From assembly GCA_025992895.1 (NCBI GenBank), contig DAJPGA010000001.1, positions 693,001 to 757,000 on the forward strand: DNA of 64,000 nucleotides, written 5' to 3'. Under the pieces are notes generated by a model that ran no database searches, was not told the DNA's origin, and saw only the letters and a list, made by a program, of their open reading frames with translations. Both the position numbers and the translations under genes were made by a program. The DNA comes from Veillonellaceae bacterium (GTDB lineage: Bacteria; Bacillota; Negativicutes; Veillonellales; Dialisteraceae). This document shows positions 53,057 to 63,245 of the stretch, piece by piece (position 1 is the stretch's first letter; the number at the start of each line of letters is the position of its first letter).

Positions 53057-54454
53057 ATGAAAAAGAATCATTTAGCAATATGGGTGGCAGCAGCCCTGCT
53101 TTCGCTGCCTTTTAGTTCTGCTTTTGCGACAGATACCGCCGCCGCTACGTCCGCTCCTGCCATGGAGCAGGGGACTCAGCAGGGACAGCCGCCAGAAGGT
53201 CAGCCTCCTGAGGGACAGCCTCCGGAAGGGATGATGCCGCCTGGCGGTTTCAATCCGCCGGGAGAAGTCACGCAGGGAACTTCTGCCAATACGATTTCCA
53301 AAAATGAAACAGTCAAAGGCGCTGTCTACATGTCCAAGGGAGACAATGAGAATGCGCTCCGGATTACGGGAGCGGACGTTTCTCTTGACCGCATCGTCGC
53401 CGAGAAGGTATCGGGCGCTACGTCCAATACGGAAGCCGGGGATTTCTACGGACAGAACGCGGCCCTCCTTGCCACGGACGGCGCGAAGGTTTCCCTGAAG
53501 AATTCCTTTGTCACTTCGAATGCGCAGAACGGGAATGGCGTATTCAGCTATGGCAAGGGAACGAAAGTCTATGCCGAAGATACCGTCATCACGACGCACA
53601 AGGATAATTCGGGCGGCATCCAGACGACGGGCGGCGGATATACCGAAGCCAGAAATCTGACGATTGTGACGGAAGGCAATTCTTCAGCCGCTATCCGGAG
53701 CGACCGCGGAGGCGGCACGGTCATCGTGAAGGGCGGATCGTTCAAGACGGCTGGTTCCGGTTCGCCTGCCATTTACTCGACAGCAGATATCCGCGTGGAA
53801 GGGGCAGACCTTTTGGTCACATCTTCTGAAGGCGCTGTCATTGAAGGGAAGAACAGCATTTCCCTCAAGGATTCCACGCTCGACGGCCATATGAATGCGG
53901 TCCGCAAAATGGGTGACCGCACCATGACCGAAGAAAATGTCCACACCGTCATGATTTACCAGTCCATGAGCGGGGATGCGGAAAAGGGCCGCTCTGATTT
54001 CTCTATGGAACGAAGCACACTCCATTCGAGAGCCGGCGATGTCATCTACGTGACGAATACGGACTGCAACATCAAGCTGAAAGATACAGAAATCACGAGC
54101 GATGATGCAGATGGCGCTCTTCTTCGCGTCACCGGAAACAGCGCATCGAGAGGTTGGGGGAAGAAAGGCGCAAACGGCGGCAATGCGGACGTTCTCCTTG
54201 AAAATGAAAAGGTCAGTGGAAACATTATAGCCGACGATATCTCGACACTGAACCTCACGCTGAAGAATACCCGCTGGACGGGCGCTCTTTCCATCGATAA
54301 GAACGCAGCAGCCACGGATCCCAAGGGAACCGTCAATGTCAAGATCGATGAAGGATCCTCCTGGGTGCTCACCGGTGACAGCACCGTCACGACGCTTGAA
54401 AACCACGGCACCATTTTGAAGAATGGTCATACCCTGACGGTATTGAAAGCATAA
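53057..54454 (+). CDS. Secreted repeat-rich protein, probable right-handed beta-helix
   Basis: 465 residues. A signal peptide (IWVAAALLSLPFSSAFA) is followed by a low-complexity linker of QPPEG repeats (about 40-60). About 350 residues of short repeating beta-strand units follow, many with N-S/T and G-rich turns (VSLKNSFVTSNAQNG; VIVKGGSFKTAGSGSPAIYS), typical of parallel beta-helix adhesins or polymorphic outer-membrane-like proteins. No autotransporter barrel or LPXTG anchor. AAGAAGGA supports the ATG at 53057. Confidence 0.75.
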   Translation: MKKNHLAIWVAAALLSLPFSSAFATDTAAATSAPAMEQGTQQGQPPEGQPPEGQPPEGMMPPGGFNPPGEVTQGTSANTISKNETVKGAVYMSKGDNENALRITGADVSLDRIVAEKVSGATSNTEAGDFYGQNAALLATDGAKVSLKNSFVTSNAQNGNGVFSYGKGTKVYAEDTVITTHKDNSGGIQTTGGGYTEARNLTIVTEGNSSAAIRSDRGGGTVIVKGGSFKTAGSGSPAIYSTADIRVEGADLLVTSSEGAVIEGKNSISLKDSTLDGHMNAVRKMGDRTMTEENVHTVMIYQSMSGDAEKGRSDFSMERSTLHSRAGDVIYVTNTDCNIKLKDTEITSDDADGALLRVTGNSASRGWGKKGANGGNADVLLENEKVSGNIIADDISTLNLTLKNTRWTGALSIDKNAAATDPKGTVNVKIDEGSSWVLTGDSTVTTLENHGTILKNGHTLTVLKA

Positions 54455-54474
54455 AAATCAAAAATAAAAGTACC

Positions 54475-54520
54475 AAAAAGAGCTTTATTGGAGTCATTAT
54501 TCTCCAATAAGGCTCTTTTT
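54475..54520 (+). terminator. Intrinsic terminator
   Basis: AAAAAGAGCTTTATTGGAG (54475-54493) pairs with CTCCAATAAGGCTCTTTTT (54502-54520), with internal G-U or mismatched pairs. Confidence 0.85.
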
Positions 54521-54720
54521 GGCTGCCTGAAATTTATAGTGTATCGAAAGTAAGCGAAAAAAAGAAATGGAAAATGTTTTCAGGAAAATCGATGAGATAG
54601 ACATGAATACGGAAGAATAGAGGAGAATGGGGAAGATTTCATGTGCAAGTAAGTTCTACATAGAGCAAATATAGATGATAAAAAAGCATCCATAACATAA
54701 AATTCATGATTAAAGGGAAT

Positions 54721-54748
54721 TTGATAAAAAAATTACATACGGTATACT
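54721..54748 (+). promoter_or_regulatory. Promoter of the dicarboxylate transporter gene
   Basis: -35 TTGATA (54721-54726), a 16-base spacer, -10 TATACT (54743-54748). The preceding 200 bases (54521-54720) are AT-rich without a gene. Confidence 0.6.
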
Positions 54749-54802
54749 ATACATTAACACTCAGAAGAATAAGTATATTCTTCAATTCAGGAGGAAACAA
54801 TT

Positions 54803-56143
54803 ATGGAAATGTTCTTAGGATTTATGGTACTCCTTGCATGCCTGTTCCTTGGGATCAAGCATGGAGGGATCGGATTGGCGGTCATCAGCGGCATCGGTCT
54901 GATGGCTTATACCTTCCTTTTCGGATACAAGCCGGGCAGCCCGCCTATCGGCGTTATGCTGACAATCATGGCGGTTGTTACCTGCGCAGGCTTCCTGCAG
55001 ACATCCGGCGGTCTGACCGTCATGCTGAAGTATGCAGAACGCTTCCTCAGAAATAACCCGAAGCACATCACGATTCTGGCTCCGGTCACTACATGGCTCC
55101 TGACCGTCCTCTGCGGCACAGGCCATGTCGTCTACACCATGTTTCCGATCATTTATGATATTTCCATCAAGGAAAATATCCGTCCGGAACGCCCGATGGC
55201 CGTTTCTTCCATCGCATCCCAGATGGGCATCTCTGCATCCCCGGTATCCGTTGCTGTCGTTTCCATCGTCGGATTCATGGCAGCTGCCGGCTATTCCTAC
55301 TCCCTGCTCCAGATTCTTGCCGTATCCATTCCGGCAACCCTGATCGGCGTCATCGCAGCTGCTCTCATGAGCTACAGAAGAGGCAGGGACCTCGCTGACG
55401 ACAAAGAATTCCAGGAAATGATCAAAGATCCGGAACAGAAGAAATATGTGTACGGTGAAAACGAATCCCTGCAGGGCAAGGAACTTCCGTCTTCTTACTA
55501 CCACGCTACCATCATATTCCTTGTCGGCATCCTCTGCATTGCAGTCCTCGGCAATTTCCCGGATCTGCTCCCGCACTTCGCTGATGCCAAAGGCAAGATG
55601 AAAGCCATTTCCATGACAACCGTCATCCAGATGGTCATGCTCTTCGTTTCTTCAATCATCCTCTTCGTCTGCCACACCAAAGCCAAGGAAGTCGGCAACA
55701 GCCAGGTCTTCCGCGCAGGCATCGTCGCACTCGTATCCGTTTACGGCGTTGCGTGGATGGCTGATACCTACTTCGCCAACCACATGGCAGTCCTGAAGAC
55801 ATTCCTCGGCGCTGCTGTCACTGAATATCCATGGGCCTATGCGCTCGTCCTGTTCCTGACATCCAAGCTCGTCAATTCCCAGGGCGCAGCCGTTGCCATC
55901 GTCATGCCGATCGCTTTGAACGTAGGCATGGACCCGGTCATGGTCCTGTCCTTCATCCCGGCATGCTACGGCTACTTCTTCCTTCCGACCTATCCATCGG
56001 ACCTTGCCTGCATCGGCTTCGACCGTTCCGGCACCACAAAGATCGGCCGCTTCGTACTGAACCACAGCTTCATGCTCCCGGGCCTCACCGGCGTGTTCAC
56101 AGCCTGCGTTGCCGGCTTCATCATCGCTCATATTCTTTACTAA
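54803..56143 (+). CDS. dcuB: Anaerobic C4-dicarboxylate transporter (DcuA/DcuB family)
   Basis: 446 residues, the length of E. coli DcuB, with 10-12 TM segments. Conserved blocks include LCGTGHVVYTMFPIIYD, NIRPERPMAVSSIASQMGI and SPVSVAVVS. It exchanges fumarate, malate or aspartate for succinate under anaerobic conditions. With AspA it would support aspartate or fumarate use. CAGGAGGAAA precedes the ATG. It is convergent with the SLC13 carrier. DcuA versus DcuB cannot be settled from sequence alone. Confidence 0.93.
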   Translation: MEMFLGFMVLLACLFLGIKHGGIGLAVISGIGLMAYTFLFGYKPGSPPIGVMLTIMAVVTCAGFLQTSGGLTVMLKYAERFLRNNPKHITILAPVTTWLLTVLCGTGHVVYTMFPIIYDISIKENIRPERPMAVSSIASQMGISASPVSVAVVSIVGFMAAAGYSYSLLQILAVSIPATLIGVIAAALMSYRRGRDLADDKEFQEMIKDPEQKKYVYGENESLQGKELPSSYYHATIIFLVGILCIAVLGNFPDLLPHFADAKGKMKAISMTTVIQMVMLFVSSIILFVCHTKAKEVGNSQVFRAGIVALVSVYGVAWMADTYFANHMAVLKTFLGAAVTEYPWAYALVLFLTSKLVNSQGAAVAIVMPIALNVGMDPVMVLSFIPACYGYFFLPTYPSDLACIGFDRSGTTKIGRFVLNHSFMLPGLTGVFTACVAGFIIAHILY

Positions 56144-56167
56144 GAGAATAGGCACTTAAAGCTAATT

Positions 56168-56206
56168 AAAAAGGATGTGCATCCAATCACGGATACACAT
56201 CCTTTT
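56168..56206. terminator. Bidirectional intrinsic terminator
   Basis: AAAAAGGATGTG (56168-56179) pairs with CACATCCTTTT (56196-56206), between convergent transporters. Confidence 0.85.
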
Positions 56207-56223
56207 CATTTGGGAGGACAAAT

Positions 56224-57630
56224 TTACAGCTCATTGAAGAGCGGCGAATAATTCATGAAGAGCGTGCAGATGATGATGGTCGTCGCGCAGGTCAGGATGG
56301 AAAGGCGTATGCCGTACTTGATCGGCAGCGATGGATTGAGGCCATATCCGACTGGAATCGCTCTTGTGGAAACAGGGAGAATGTATGCGCAGTTGGCAGC
56401 AACGATGGTTCCCAGGATATACGGGATGGGGTTGACGCCCATGACGCCTGTGATGCCGGTCACGACAGGGATGGAAATCGAAGCCGCGGCCGTGTTGCTC
56501 GAAAGTTCGGAGAGGAAGCAGGCGAAGGCACAGGAAATAGCCATGGTCATGAGTCCTGGCGGGAGCTGGAGTCCTACGATGATAACAGCGAGGCGGTCGA
56601 TGGCGCCCGTTTCAATGACCAGGCGTCCCAAAGCAAGACCGCTTGCGAAGAGGAAAATCATGCCCCACATGGCGTGGCTTTCTGCATACTGCCAGTCGAG
56701 CATCGTCTTGCCGTTCTCATCATGCAGGAAGAACATCAGCATACCGATGACGAGGAAGACGTAAGCCGGCTTCATGGCAGGAAGGAACGAAGCAAAGAGC
56801 GGACGGATGAAGGCGAGGGCTGTCGCTAAGATGAAGAGATAGAGGCCGATTTTCTCGCCCCTTCTCATAGCGCCGAACTTGCTGTACATTTCACGGAAAT
56901 ACGCGCGCGTCCCCGGAAGGTCCTTGGCCGGAGCCGGGATGAGCCAGAGGAAGATGAGGTTCAGGAGGAAGACGATCGCAAGGAGCGGCACGAAGCGGAT
57001 GACCCAGTCGTAGTACATGAATTCATGACCGGTCAGCTTTTCGATGTAGGAAACGGCGACAAGGTTCGCGGACGATCCGATCGGCGAGCCGAAACCGCCG
57101 ATGCCGCTTCCCCAGCCGATCGCCAGAAGGATCGGGAGAGCCATGCGGCTTTCTGTCACATCATCCTCGCCGACTGAGCGAAGCATGGCGACGGCGATCG
57201 GGCAGAAGATGGCAGCCACGACGACGTTCGGAAGGAAAATGGAAAGGACAGTCGATGCAAGGAACCAGACAAAGATCTGGTTTTTCATCGAAGTCCCGAT
57301 GAAGCAGAGCGCTTTGACCGACACGCGCTTGTCGAGGCCCGTCGTCGTCCATGTGAGACAGATGAGATCGGATCCCAAGAGCAGGACGGCGATTTCCGAA
57401 AAATACTGGCTGATGACGTGGGAATTCGGGATCAGGTTGAAGAACGCATTGACGACGATCGGCACGAAAGCCGTGACGTAAATGGATACAGGCCTGATGA
57501 TCCACCAGAGTGCCATCCAGACGGCCGTTGCGATGGCGAATGCGGCCGGGGGCGTGAACGTGCCCCAAAGAAGAAAAGCCGATAAGAAGAATGATGCCGG
57601 CCCTATGAGAATTTTCCATACCTTTGCCAA
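56224..57630 (-). CDS. SLC13/DASS-family anion:sodium symporter
   Basis: 468 residues with 11-12 TM segments. The two substrate-site motifs are GGFGSPIGSSANLVA and ELSSNTAAASISIPV (the SNT motif). Family members import or exchange di- and tricarboxylates. Divergent from a LysR gene that probably controls it, and convergent with dcuB, so it probably handles a related carboxylate such as succinate, tartrate or citrate; which one is not evident. Confidence 0.9.
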   Translation of the reverse strand: MAKVWKILIGPASFFLSAFLLWGTFTPPAAFAIATAVWMALWWIIRPVSIYVTAFVPIVVNAFFNLIPNSHVISQYFSEIAVLLLGSDLICLTWTTTGLDKRVSVKALCFIGTSMKNQIFVWFLASTVLSIFLPNVVVAAIFCPIAVAMLRSVGEDDVTESRMALPILLAIGWGSGIGGFGSPIGSSANLVAVSYIEKLTGHEFMYYDWVIRFVPLLAIVFLLNLIFLWLIPAPAKDLPGTRAYFREMYSKFGAMRRGEKIGLYLFILATALAFIRPLFASFLPAMKPAYVFLVIGMLMFFLHDENGKTMLDWQYAESHAMWGMIFLFASGLALGRLVIETGAIDRLAVIIVGLQLPPGLMTMAISCAFACFLSELSSNTAAASISIPVVTGITGVMGVNPIPYILGTIVAANCAYILPVSTRAIPVGYGLNPSLPIKYGIRLSILTCATTIIICTLFMNYSPLFNEL

Positions 57631-57703
57631 AATGCATACCCCCTCACATGAGCCCGGAGACCGGGCCTTCCGATTTCTGTTATCTTTTCTTTATCTGTCT
57701 TTC

Positions 57704-57754
57704 ATTATAATAAGGCGCATAACCATTTAAAAACTGTTAATTCTTGTTTATAAT
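57704..57754. promoter_or_regulatory. Divergent promoter region, SLC13 carrier / LysR
   Basis: TATAAT on the minus strand (57709-57704) and on the plus strand (57749-57754). Between them lies ATAAC-N12-GTTAAT (57719-57741), an imperfect dyad of LysR-box type (T-N11-A). One LysR site could control both directions. Confidence 0.6.
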
Positions 57755-57783
57755 ACAAGTATATAGTTGTAACAGGAGGGCCT

Positions 57784-58734
57784 ATGAACTTTCTATCCAT
57801 GAAATACTTCGTCGTGCTGGCTGAAGAGAGGAGCTTCACGAAAGCAGCGGAAAAGCTCCACGTGACGCAGCAGACACTGTCCGCACATGTGGCAGGGCTT
57901 GAGAAGGAATCCGGCGCCAAGCTTTTCATCCGCCATGTACCGCTTGAGCTGACGGACGCAGGCCGCGTCTTCTACCGCTATGCCAGGATCATCCGCAGAA
58001 ATGAAATGGCGCTTGAAAGAGAGCTGACTGATGCGGCCGGCATGGGGAGGGGGACACTCCGGATCGGCGTTGCGCCTTCAAGAGGGCAGGTCGTCCTTAC
58101 GCCCGTCATTGAATCCTTCAGGAAATCCTGCCCGGGCATCCGCATCCGCCTTGCCGAGATGGCAAATGACATGCTCTGGACAGCCCTGGCAAGAGACGAG
58201 ATCGATCTGGTCCTTGCCCGTGCGCCGGAAGCGCTCCCAGGCATCGCATGCATACCCTTTGCCGAAGAGGATTCCGTCCTGTACCTTTCCGATGATCTGG
58301 CGGAGGTGCTCTGGGGGGAAAAGAAGGAAGAAATCCTCTCTTCCCTTTCTGAAAGAAACAGCGAGCTTCCTGAGTCCTTTGCCGAATGTCCTTTCCTTTT
58401 GAACAGCGAGAGCGACATCACGGGGGCGCTTGCCCGCCGCCTCTTCAGGGATGCCGCCATCGATCCCGTCATTGCTGTCGAGTCGGAGAGCATGGGCACG
58501 ATGCTGAAGCTCTGCGTGGATGGAGCCGGCGCTTACTTCTGCCCGGAAAGTCTGGCGGAGAAGCTCCTTCCGAGAAGCGCGCACAAAAAACTCCACCGCA
58601 TCACCTTCGAGGACGGAAAGTACGAGATTTCCTTCGGGTACCAGAAAAGTGCTGAACGGTGGAGTATGATCGGTCGTTTCATTGAAGAGGCTTTCAAAAG
58701 CCGCGGGAAGAAGTTTTCCTTAGCGAAGCCATAA
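57784..58734 (+). CDS. LysR-family transcriptional regulator
   Basis: 316 residues. Helix-turn-helix at about 16-40 (SFTKAAEKLHVTQQTLSAHV), with the effector domain from about 90. CAGGAGGG precedes the ATG. Divergent from the SLC13 carrier, its probable target. Its 3' end overlaps the convergent glycosyltransferase gene by 15 bases. Confidence 0.9.
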   Translation: MNFLSMKYFVVLAEERSFTKAAEKLHVTQQTLSAHVAGLEKESGAKLFIRHVPLELTDAGRVFYRYARIIRRNEMALERELTDAAGMGRGTLRIGVAPSRGQVVLTPVIESFRKSCPGIRIRLAEMANDMLWTALARDEIDLVLARAPEALPGIACIPFAEEDSVLYLSDDLAEVLWGEKKEEILSSLSERNSELPESFAECPFLLNSESDITGALARRLFRDAAIDPVIAVESESMGTMLKLCVDGAGAYFCPESLAEKLLPRSAHKKLHRITFEDGKYEISFGYQKSAERWSMIGRFIEEAFKSRGKKFSLAKP

Positions 58735-59646
58735 GTTCGCGGCGGCATGCGCTGCCTGCTCGTGCGTGATGTAGCCTTCCTGCGCCATGAGAGTCAGGAC
58801 GACAGTCATGCGCTCGGTACCGGCCTTGGGATGATCGATGGGATCATAGGCAGAAGGTGCCTGCGGAAGTCCTGCAAGCATCGCGCACTGGGAAAGGTCG
58901 AGCTCCTTCGGCTCCTTGCCAAAGTACGTGTGGCTGGCTTCCTTGAGGCCATAAGCCCCGTGGCCGAAGTAAATGGTATTGAGGTAGAGCTCAAGGATTT
59001 CCTGTTTCGTGTAGCAGCGGTCAAGCTGGACAGCCAGGGCGAGCTCTTCGATTTTGCGGCTCATCGTGCGCTCCGGCGAGAGGAAAATGTTCTTGACCGT
59101 CTGCTGGTCGATCGTGCTGCCGCCTTCTAGCGTTTCGCCTGCCATGTAGTTTGTCACCATCGCGCGGGCGACACCGATCGGGTCCATGGCGCCATGGTCA
59201 TAGAAGCGGCGGTCTTCTGTCGCAACGACGCCGTCGATGAGGTACTGCGGGATGTCCTTGAATGGCACGAAGTTCTCGCGGTGGACGCGGGACTCGAGTG
59301 CTTCCCTGAAATTCGTGAGGTCATGGTATTCCTGGCGGAGCGTCTGGATGTCCTGCTCCTTGGCGACCGTTGCATTCGGCGCGTCCTTGGACTTATTGAC
59401 CGTGACCTTGCCGGAATCTGTCGTTCCTGTCACGCCATCGACAAAGGTGGAAACCATGTCCGTCACTTCGGTGTAGAGGGAGTCATCCTTTTTGGGGGAT
59501 GAAGACGCGGAGGCGGAAGAAGAAGCCGCCGTTTTGGGTGCGCTTCCTGAAAGACTGGCCGGAATGTACTTCTCGATGCCGCTTCCCTGAGAGAAACCCC
59601 AGTAGACGGCGCAGGCCAGAACGATAAGCATGAAAAGTCGTTTCAT
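58720..59646 (-). CDS. Monofunctional peptidoglycan glycosyltransferase (GT51)
   Basis: 308 residues. One N-terminal TM/signal anchor (LFMLIVLACAVYWGF), a Ser/Ala-rich spacer (about 35-55), then a GT51 domain from about 120. Motifs: VATEDRRFYDHGAMDP with the catalytic Glu, GGSTIDQQTVKN, RKIEELALAVQLDR and ILELYLNTIYFGHGAYG. No transpeptidase domain, so it only polymerises lipid II. The spacer of about 80 residues between anchor and domain is longer than in E. coli MtgA. Confidence 0.9.
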   Translation of the reverse strand: MKRLFMLIVLACAVYWGFSQGSGIEKYIPASLSGSAPKTAASSSASASSSPKKDDSLYTEVTDMVSTFVDGVTGTTDSGKVTVNKSKDAPNATVAKEQDIQTLRQEYHDLTNFREALESRVHRENFVPFKDIPQYLIDGVVATEDRRFYDHGAMDPIGVARAMVTNYMAGETLEGGSTIDQQTVKNIFLSPERTMSRKIEELALAVQLDRCYTKQEILELYLNTIYFGHGAYGLKEASHTYFGKEPKELDLSQCAMLAGLPQAPSAYDPIDHPKAGTERMTVVLTLMAQEGYITHEQAAHAAANLWLR

Positions 59647-59825
59647 TGTATTCCTTCCCTGAAAACGGGATATTTCCCGTGGATATTCTGTTCTTTATTG
59701 TATCATAGGAAAAGAAAAGGGGAAAATGGGAAGGAATGGCCCCTGATGATTTTAAAAGGCTTTTTCCTGCCAAACGGAGGATGGAAAGGGAAATATCTTT
59801 CGAAGACCCTTTCCAAAGTCTCTGA

Positions 59826-61898
<2,073 letters not shown>

Positions 61899-61915
61899 TC
61901 TTGACCTGTAATCAG

Positions 61916-61961
61916 AAAGGGCTGTGGCAAAATGCAAAAACGTTTTGCCGCAGCTCTTTTT
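61916..61961 (+). terminator. Intrinsic terminator of gyrB
   Basis: AAAGGGCTGTGGCAAAATG (61916-61934) pairs with CGTTTTGCCGCAGCTCTTT (61941-61959), then T's. Near-identical to the ftsH terminator. Confidence 0.88.
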
Positions 61962-62166
61962 CCATGTCTTTACAAAAACGGGTTAAAATCCTTAAATCTG
62001 TATTTATATTCTTCGATAACGAGAAAGAAAGATTAAAAAAATTCAGAGTTGTAACAAAATTTTATCGAAAAAACCGTAATTTGTATTGGAACTATCGGGC
62101 AAAATGGTATAGAATAATAACGGTGTAAAGAGCACGTCAACGTATTCACTGGAAAGGGGATTTGTG

Positions 62167-62547
62167 ATGGAATATTTCTATCCTGCAATAGTCAAGCATG
62201 ATGCAAAAGGAGGAATTTTCTCTGTCATATTCCCGGATCTGAATGGATGTCAGGCGCAGGGGCGCACCGCTGAGGAAGCAGCCCTGAAGGCAAGGGAAGC
62301 TCTGGCAGCCTCTCTTCTGGAAATGGAAGAAAAGGGACTTGAGATTCCGCCGGCATCTGATGAAAGACTTTTCCGTCTCCGTTATGGCGGCAGCCGCTGC
62401 TGCACCATCCTGGTCAATATGGAAACCTACCGTGAATACCGTGAATATAAAGTAAGAGCCGCTGATCATCAGACGGCTGTATGGGCAGAAACAGCCCGCA
62501 AGACAAGACGAGTCGGAATTCTGGCAAGAGTCTTCGGATTAAGGTAA
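62167..62547 (+). CDS. HicB-family antitoxin-like protein, orphan
   Basis: 126 residues. The N-terminal half has the HicB fold: YYPAIVKHDA-type first strand, GIFSVIFPDLNGCQAQG and TAEEAALKAREAL. The C-terminal half is basic, with no clear ribbon-helix-helix domain (TARKTRRVGILARVFGLR). No hicA toxin lies on either side. It may be an orphan antitoxin or regulator. A GTG at 62164 adjoins; the ATG at 62167 follows AAGGGGA. Confidence 0.75.
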   Translation: MEYFYPAIVKHDAKGGIFSVIFPDLNGCQAQGRTAEEAALKAREALAASLLEMEEKGLEIPPASDERLFRLRYGGSRCCTILVNMETYREYREYKVRAADHQTAVWAETARKTRRVGILARVFGLR

Positions 62548-62554
62548 TCAAGAG

Positions 62555-62580
62555 CCGCGGCTTCGTGCCGCGGTTTTTTT
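62555..62580 (+). terminator. Intrinsic terminator
   Basis: CCGCGGC (62555-62561) pairs with GCCGCGG (62567-62573), then T7. Confidence 0.88.
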
Positions 62581-62600
62581 AGTGACCTGGGGAGGAAACT

Positions 62601-63059
62601 ATGTGGGAGATGATTCCGAAGGAACTGGATGAGACGGATATGAAAATCATCCACGCCCTTCGAAAGAACGGACGCATTTCTATGACAGAGCTGGGCAAGG
62701 AAGTCTTCATGACGAGCCAGGCCGTGAAGAACCGCATTGCAAGGCTGCAGGACTTGGGCGTCGTGGAGCGCTACACGGTGAACGTGAACTGCCCGCTCTT
62801 CGGCTATACGATCCACTGCGTCTTCGAGCTCGTGACGAATGAAGAGACGAGGGAAGGCTTCCTCGAATTCATGAAACATACAGAATACCATATTTTCCAC
62901 TGCTACCGCGTGGACGGCGCATACCGCTTCTTCCTTGATGCGCACTTCCATAGCGAAAAATCCAGAGCGGACTTCATCCGTGAAGTTTCTGCATTCGGCC
63001 GCCTTACGACACATCAGGTCATGGAAGAGATCCAGGGCCTGCATCCCGTAGATGAATGA
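62601..63059 (+). CDS. Lrp/AsnC-family transcriptional regulator
   Basis: 152 residues. An N-terminal helix-turn-helix (ISMTELGKEVFMTSQAVKNRI) is followed by a RAM/AsnC-type effector domain (YTIHCVFELVTNEE onwards). GGGGAGGAAA precedes the ATG. Such regulators sense amino acids. The glutamate carrier gltS immediately downstream, on its own promoter, is a plausible target. Confidence 0.87.
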   Translation: MWEMIPKELDETDMKIIHALRKNGRISMTELGKEVFMTSQAVKNRIARLQDLGVVERYTVNVNCPLFGYTIHCVFELVTNEETREGFLEFMKHTEYHIFHCYRVDGAYRFFLDAHFHSEKSRADFIREVSAFGRLTTHQVMEEIQGLHPVDE

Positions 63060-63084
63060 TCATCCGCGCTGTATTACCATTTAT

Positions 63085-63114
63085 AAGGAGACTCGGAAGG
63101 GCCTCCTTTTTTAT
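63085..63114 (+). terminator. Weak intrinsic terminator
   Basis: AAGGAG (63085-63090) pairs with CTCCTT (63103-63108), then T's. A short stem. Confidence 0.45.
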
Positions 63115-63167
63115 TGTTTCTTATACCCGGAGAGCCTCCGTGCCTGTCTGTTGTCAGTCACCGATGC

Positions 63168-63196
63168 TTGCAAATCATTCTTACTTGGGCTATACT
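63168..63196 (+). promoter_or_regulatory. Sigma-70-type promoter of gltS
   Basis: -35 TTGCAA (63168-63173), a 17-base spacer, -10 TATACT (63191-63196), 50 bases before the start. Confidence 0.7.
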
Positions 63197-63245
63197 TGCA
63201 AAATGTGCATAGCAAATCTAAATCATTATAGAAAGAGGGAATACT

